From Aedes albopictus (lineage: Eukaryota > Arthropoda > Insecta > Diptera > Culicidae), in NCBI RefSeq assembly GCF_035046485.1, contig NC_085138.1:424997265-425061264 (forward strand): DNA of 64,000 nt, given 5' to 3'. This document shows, piece by piece, positions 58,201-64,000 of this stretch (its first letter is position 1; every line of letters starts with the position of its first letter). The position numbers and the translations under genes are program-made. The notes under the pieces are model-generated. The model was not told the origin of the DNA. It did no database searches and was given only the letters and a program-made list of their open reading frames with translations.

Positions 58201-58960
58201 ATGGAATTGGAAATGGAATTGGAAATGGAATTGGAAATGGAATTGGAAATGGAATTGGAAATGGAATTGGAAATGGAATTGGAAATGGAATTGGAAATGG
58301 AATTGGAAATGGAATTGGAAATGGAATTGGAAATGGAATTGGAAATGGAATTGGAAATGGAATTGGAAATGGAATTGGAAATGGAATTGGAAATGGAATT
58401 GGAAATGGAATTGGAAATGGAATTGGAAATGGAATTGGAAATGGAATTGGAAATGGAATTGGAAATGGAATTGGAAATGGAATTGGAAATGGAATTGGAA
58501 ATGGAATTGGAAATGGAATTGGAAATGGAATTGGAAATGGAATTGGAAATGGAATTGGAAATGGAATTGGAAATGGAATTGGAAATGGAATTGGAAATGG
58601 AATTGGAAATGGAATTGGAAATGGAATTGGAAATGGAATTGGAAATGGAATTGGAAATGGAATTGGAAATGGAATTGGAAATGGAATTGGAAATGGAATT
58701 GGAAATGGAATTGGAAATGGAATTGGAAATGGAATTGGAAATGGAATTGGAAATGGAATTGGAAATGGAATTGGAAATGGAATTGGAAATGGAATTGGAA
58801 ATGGAATTGGAAATGGAATTGGAAATGGAATTGGAAATGGAATTGGAAATGGAATTGGAAATGGAATTGGAAATGGAATTGGAAATGGAATTGGAAATGG
58901 AATTGGAAATGGAATTGGAAATGGAAATGGAATTGGAAATGGAATTTGAAATGGAATTTG
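55247..58960 (+). repeat. 12-bp satellite ATGGAATTGGAA, over 300 perfect copies
   Basis: From 55261 to 58920 there are 305 copies (3660 bp) with no variant base by eye, and a few altered copies at the right edge. The reverse complement TTCCAATTCCAT is the 53-54 kb unit plus one base. Because 12 is a multiple of three, three + strand frames (ELEM, KWNW, GIGN) and one - strand frame (FHFQ) stay open for over 1200 codons. Confidence 0.99.
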
Positions 58961-58964
58961 AATG

Positions 58965-59934
58965 GCATTCAGTTCCTTGCTTACTTCAACCCTGCCTCAT
59001 ATGGAGGAGTGCTTGGAGGAGTGCAATCCCACCTTCGAACATTAGCCATTATTCGACCAACCAAAGCAGCTCATCAATGGCAGTCGGTGGGTATCGTTGC
59101 AGTATCCCCAGACAGCGCCAGCGCTTGTTGTGCGTTAGACATAAGCATCCATCGACACGGTGCAGCTGCCTCAAACGGAACCGGTCAGTCGGAAGAATCA
59201 CTTTTCCGACACGGTCCCACACGGTCGTCGGTCGTCGTTGCTGCTTCGAAGCCCGGTGTTGGTTTCGTGGACGAGGATTCGTTCAACAAGGATCCCCCCG
59301 CAAAACATCATCATTTTAATTAACGTGTGAACCTTTTGATGGCGGTCAGGTTTGGATCCGTACCGTACCGAAACTCGGTAGATGTTTCGATGGTTGTTGT
59401 ACGGATGTGGTGGCCGAAGGAGACCACAATAGGTGGCTCTAATCGTATGCAATTTGCAAATGCACCATCGATATCTTTTGGCTTCCTTGGTGGGTCGTTC
59501 GGGAATTCGGTGGTTGCTCGTACTGAACTTGTCTCGTTTTGCCTGGTGTGTGGAAAACTAACGACCACAACAAGAACTGCAATGCCAACAATGTTCAGCC
59601 TTGGTCGGCAGAAGTAGTCAAACCAAACTCAAGCACCTTCCATGTTCATGCATTGTCGTAGTGAATTTTGGAAGGTTCTTGGCTACGTGAGTATTCAGCC
59701 CTAACCATGTAACCCTCAAGTACTTCCAAATTAGACATATTCACCGTTACGTGGTATGCGGGCACTGCGTGGATTGATGGCAACATAATGCACTTCATTG
59801 TGGAGATATGCATACGAGAGCCATTTTTTCTTTAGGAAGAAGCTTCAAAGATTGGCGGTTGCTAGTTTGGCACACATTACAAAAAAAAGCTTGGTGAGTT
59901 CTCTTTAAAGTGATCTTGAACTGAATAAATGAGA
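58965..59934. other. Intergenic, no supported gene
   Basis: Complex sequence that extends the satellite frames by about 110 codons to stops, with no recognisable protein motif. No RNA gene or repeat identified. Confidence 0.45.
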
Positions 59935-60600
59935 AGATATTCTTGGATATCGAAGGTGCCTTTGAAGACGTGCCCTTCGATGCTACATTGGAGGCCGCAC
60001 GGGGTCATGGTATATCTCCAATAATTTCCAATTGGATTCACAAAATGCTCAAAAATCGACGACTACCTAACATTGGTAGTTGGTATGTGCATCAGCACGC
60101 TTTTCGACCTGATAAAAAACGCCCTTCAGGCAGTTGAGGATTGGTGTCGCCAATATGACCTTTCGGTAAATCTATTGTTCTTTTTACAGAAGGCTTAACT
60201 GCAATGGTGTTCGACCTTTGCGTCTCTTTGATTCTGAAATCGTTGGGGTTGAACAAGTAAAATACGTTGGAGTTTTTATTGATTCCAAGCTTTCCTGGAC
60301 ACCTCACATTGAGTTCAGAACCGGCGTACCTTTGGTTCAACTTTGGGTCTAAAAGCTAATTTTAATCTTTTCTTGACGATTGTAAGAACGATAAGTGTTA
60401 TGTCTTGTCGCGTCTCGTGTGTGTATATCAAAAGCATTTATAAAAATGTTTTTCAACCTATATTGGCTTATGGTTGTCTTGTGTGGTGGCAAAAGAGCGA
60501 AGTGTGAACGATCCAATCAAAGTTAGACCGTTGTCTGGAGCGTTCTCTTAAACTCCCACGGCACCGTTCAGTGTCCTCTTGTATTTTCCCATATTTAAAT
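59935..60600 (+). pseudogene. Jockey-like LINE reverse transcriptase, decayed
   Basis: FLDIEGAFEDVPFD (RT palm) and HGISPIISNWIHKMLKNR appear in one frame. Then, after a deletion that removed the YADD region, NALQAVEDWCRQYDLSVN appears, followed in other frames by VEQVKYVGVFIDSKLSWTPH and QPILAYGCLVWWQKSEV with a stop. This order is that of jockey-clade LINEs (palm, thumb, connection). Several frameshifts and stops make it inactive. Confidence 0.85.
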
Positions 60601-62030
60601 ATCTGCAATTATTTTTTTAATATCTACAGGCACTCCTGAAAGATACATTTTTTTTACCTTGAACCATGTTTTCATGGATGCAAGCATCAATTTTGTAAAC
60701 AAACATCACTTCAATGATCAGCATCAGCTCAAAACCCCCTCAAAGTCAAGATATACTTGCTTGTGCCAATTTCGAAATCAAACTCTGGACGTAAAAGCTC
60801 CCATCCGACCCACTCCTCTCATCTTCCCACGGATAAACAAATACACTTTGCAACGATAAGTAATTAAAATTTATCTCCCATTTCGATCGAGAATCGGAAT
60901 GCATCACCAACTACTACTACAGCAAGCAAGCTGTCGTCCCTGCATCGAAGCAATTTCTGATTAGAAGTATTCCTATCGTGAAATCCCAATCAGCAAACAA
61001 CATTGAAGGTGCTCTGTGCTCGTTCTTCCATTCGTCTTTCATCATCGCCGGACCGGAACCTACGGAGGAGATTTGCCTGGGATTACTCCTCCCCTCTCTG
61101 CTAGAACGTGGAGTGGAACTGTTACCCATTGGCCTCATCCATCGACTTTGTCTAATCCCAAAACCAACACTCGGTGTTGTTTGATTTCGATGAGGAAGGC
61201 TCTTAATCTGTGGCTATAAGCATCATACAGTGTATATTTACCCCAAATCCTTTCGTTGGGTGTATTTTCATTAGTTGTGGGGATCCTTAGAAGCAGAGTC
61301 CTTTATCATATGCAACCTTGTTTAGCTCGACAAGACTCGGTGGGGAAGCATATCGAGACAGGCATCTATATTTTCGATTGCTTTCCAGGACATGCTCCGA
61401 AATAGTTCATATATAGATGGGCATAACTGTAACATTTGGATGTAATTCAGACAATGGCTTTACTGCAGAGAAGGCTCTTCGGCAGTTGGATGTTGCAACG
61501 AAGGCTGTAGAACTACAGTCTTGTCTTTTGGGGAGAACGAAAATTCTTGGCAATGGATGACAGACGGCTCAGCCCTGATCGGACAATGGATTATGCAGTT
61601 GGATAAAGTGGGGTTTCATGAGAGTTTGGTCCGTTTGGGACTATTTTCGAGCAAAGGTTGCCTAGTCAAGATGACTTCGCTTAACTCAAAAATGTTATGC
61701 AAGAGTTTTGGTATAGATTGAATCTGATCGGTTTTAGTTGAAGCGTTTTGATGCAGACAATCTCCTATTTATTTTTGACAGTGGCGAAAAAGATTCACCC
61801 AAGGATTCACCTATCATGCGAATGAAAATTGGTCATGATTGTACTAAATGATTGAAAATATTTCTTGTTTGTGAGCTACAGACAGTTAATGTACTGCGCT
61901 GATGATTAAGAAATTTGGCAGAACTCATAAATTTACACATTTTTTTCCGATCAATTGTAAAGTTAAAGCCATGTTTTCTGCGTTTTTTTCACATTTGTTT
62001 TTGCCTTTCTCGTACACCAAGGTGTACCGA
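60601..62030. other. Intergenic, possibly older retroelement sequence
   Basis: No conserved frame recognised. It may hold the decayed 3' part of the LINE, but I cannot support that from motifs. Confidence 0.35.
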
Positions 62031-62104
62031 TGTTCACTCCAAAAACCAAAATTTGATAGAGCCCCCGGAAGGGTCAAGTATTATATACCAATCGACTCAG
62101 CTCG

Positions 62105-62165
62105 ACGAATTGAGGTGATGTCTGTGTGTGTGTGTATGTGTGTGTGTATGTGTGTGTACAAATAA
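62105..62165 (+). repeat. TG microsatellite
   Basis: TGTGTGTGTATGTGTGTGTA-type run ahead of the 152-bp satellite. The preceding segment contains the palindrome-like TACACCAAGGTGTACC. Confidence 0.85.
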
Positions 62166-62169
62166 ACTC

Positions 62170-63600
62170 ACATCACTTTTTGGCAGTAAACCTCAACCGA
62201 TTTCAATGACCAACGGTTTATTCGACGCGGAATCTGGTCCCATTGTTTCCTATTGAAAATGGTTCGGATCGGTCCAGCGGTTCCCGAGTTATGGCCATTT
62301 AGGTGTTCCGGACCGGTACCCCAGGAAGGGGCCAGATATGAAAACGCTACAAACCCATCCATGCGACACATCAAACAGCGGCATTTTCGATAATTTGATT
62401 AATGGTAATCATGAAAATGGTCTCAGACAATATCTGAACCGGTAATGTCCCGGAACCGGTTCCGGGTGTTCCGCCGGAAGTGGCCAAACATAAAAATGAA
62501 CTAAACCTATGCTTACAACATATCAAACCGCGGCTTTTTTGATAACCTGATCAACAGTAAGCAGGAAAACAGATCTCAGATCATATCGGAACTGTTAGTG
62601 TTCCGAAACCGGTTCCAGATGTCCCGCTGGAGGTGACCAAGTATAAAAGTTAACCAAACCCATGAATGCGATATATCAAATGGTGGCTTTTTTGATATCC
62701 TGATGAACAGTAAGCAGGAAAATATTCTCATAACTTATTTGAACCGGTAGTGATCTGGAACCGGTTCCAGGTATTCCGCCAGAAGTAGCCAAATATAAAA
62801 GTGAACTTAACCCATGCATCCGACATATCAAAGCGCGGCTTTTTCGATAACCTTATGAACAGTAAGCAGGAAAATATTCTCAAAACATATCTGAATCTGT
62901 AGTAATCCGGAACCGGTTCCGGGTGTCCTGACAGAAATGGCTATATATGAAAGTAAACCCAACCCGTGAAAGCGACACATCAAATCTGTTTTTTTTTCGA
63001 TAACCTGATGATCGGTTATCAAGGAAATAGGATCAGACAACATCAGAAACTACCGATACTGTACCGGAATCTATTCCGGGTGCCCCGCCGAAAGTAAGCA
63101 AATATAAAAGTGAACCAAACCCATGCATGCGATACATCAAATCGCGGCTTTTTAGTATCTTGATTTAGCAAAAGATAGTTTCCGATCATATTTAGGACTA
63201 CCGGTAGTGTCCATAGCAACTACCGCAACCGATTACGGATGTTCCATTGAAAATGATCAAACGTAAAGGAGAACCAACCCATGAATGCGACACATTAAAT
63301 TACTTTTTAGGTAACCTGATGAACGGTTAACAAGAAAAAATCATAGACCATACTTTGGAAAACCAATAGTGTGCCGAAACCGGTTCCAGGCGACTCACCG
63401 GAAGTGGTCAAATGTAGAATAGATCCAAACGTATGCACGCAGCATATTAACGCGACGAACGGTCAGCGCAAGAAAATAGTCTCAGGCCATATTTTAGACT
63501 ACCGGTAGTGCTCCGGAACAAGTTTCGAGTATCTCGCCGGAACTGGCGAATTGCAAAAATGAACCACACTTATGCATGCGGTACTAGACTGGGTCAACAA
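62170..63600 (+). repeat. ~152-bp satellite, about nine diverged units
   Basis: The landmark CCGGTTCC recurs at 62456, 62609, 62761 and 62913, then in altered form near 63070 and 63229 and again at 63380; spacings are 153, 152, 152, 157, 159 and 151. Each unit contains phrases like AAAGTGAACCAAACCCATGC, GCGGCTTTTTCGATAACCTG and GAACAGTAAGCAGGAAAAT. The first and last units are most diverged. Confidence 0.92.
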
Positions 63601-63845
63601 AGTCTATTTTTTGGAACAAAGCTTTTTCAATCTATATTAGCGTCCAAAGCAACTGTGCAAAATTTGGGAGCGATTGGTTGCTTCCCCGTATTCCGCATTG
63701 CGATTGAAATTTGCATGGAATTTAGTATGGAAAAACGTACTTTTTTGCATTTTTCTCATAAATTGAAATTTTCCGTCTAAAACGATCTAACTAATGACGT
63801 TAAAGTATAGCCTAGGATATGCCGAAAAACTTTGCCGTAGACCGC

Positions 63846-64000
63846 AAAGTAATCCGACACTTGTGAAAAAAGTTATAATGTACAGATTGCCCGGTGGTGC
63901 TTAACATTTAACATGTAAAGGAATAACATCAATAATAAAATCTCAATTTTTGGCCTAAGTTACCAGGTGAATATCTTTTTTCACAAGCGTCGGATCACTT
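63846..64000. mobile_element. Inverted-repeat element cut by the window end
   Basis: AAGTAATCCGACACTTGTG followed by AAAAAAG (63846-63873) pairs with the inverse at 63974-64000. The right arm reaches the last base, so the element probably continues beyond the window. Confidence 0.55.

Noticed and set aside
55036..59323. Four open frames of 1237-1427 codons across the 12-bp array
   Set aside because: They are monotonous four-residue repeats in three + strand frames and one - strand frame, produced by a stop-free 12-bp unit. No start context, unique domain or intron signal supports a gene.

Overview
This looks like nuclear DNA of a culicine mosquito, most likely an Aedes species. The evidence is one insect pickpocket-type (DEG/ENaC) channel gene with 51-64 nt introns, several tRNA-derived SINEs including Feilai-type copies with an (AAG)n tail, fragments of Penelope-like and non-LTR retroelements, many short palindromic MITEs, and very large intergenic stretches of simple-sequence satellite. 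The species call is inferred from repeat content I recognise, not from a database match.

Layout. 0-3.4 kb: a 12-bp-periodic degenerate repeat, a palindromic MITE, then the only intact-looking gene, a four-exon ppk-family channel on the + strand (1485-3379). 3.4-9.6 kb: degenerate repeats, a foldback element, the 3' end of a Penelope-like element with a hammerhead ribozyme motif, and a TAACAA-rich element. 10.9-17.7 kb: a 7-bp satellite (ATCTTCT/ATCTTCA) split by two related DNA transposons in opposite orientation. 18-31 kb: SINEs, TTAA-flanked foldback elements, a broken reverse transcriptase, a 1.0-kb MITE and a 1.2-kb hAT-like element, several of them nested. 32.1-33.2 kb: 211 perfect copies of a 5-bp satellite. 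34.6-37.3 kb: a long inverted-repeat transposon with CACAGTG termini and a 5-bp target duplication, carrying a SINE. 37-40.6 kb: more foldbacks and another RT fragment. 42.5-46.7 kb: a GGAATTCC-rich 12-bp repeat carrying a solo LTR and a decayed Penelope/hammerhead tail. 47-51 kb: degenerate repeats. 52.6-59.0 kb: related 11- and 12-bp satellites, ending in a 3.66-kb perfect 12-bp array. 59.9-60.6 kb: a dead jockey-like LINE. 62.2-63.6 kb: a ~152-bp satellite.

Functionally this is one membrane channel gene beside about 60 kb of mobile and satellite DNA. There is no operon-like or pathway clustering. The interest lies in element structure: target-site duplications, nested insertions giving relative ages, a self-cleaving RNA motif, and terminal sequences matching the Transib/RAG recombination-signal heptamer. 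All long open frames inside the satellites arise because the repeats lack stop codons and should not be annotated as genes.
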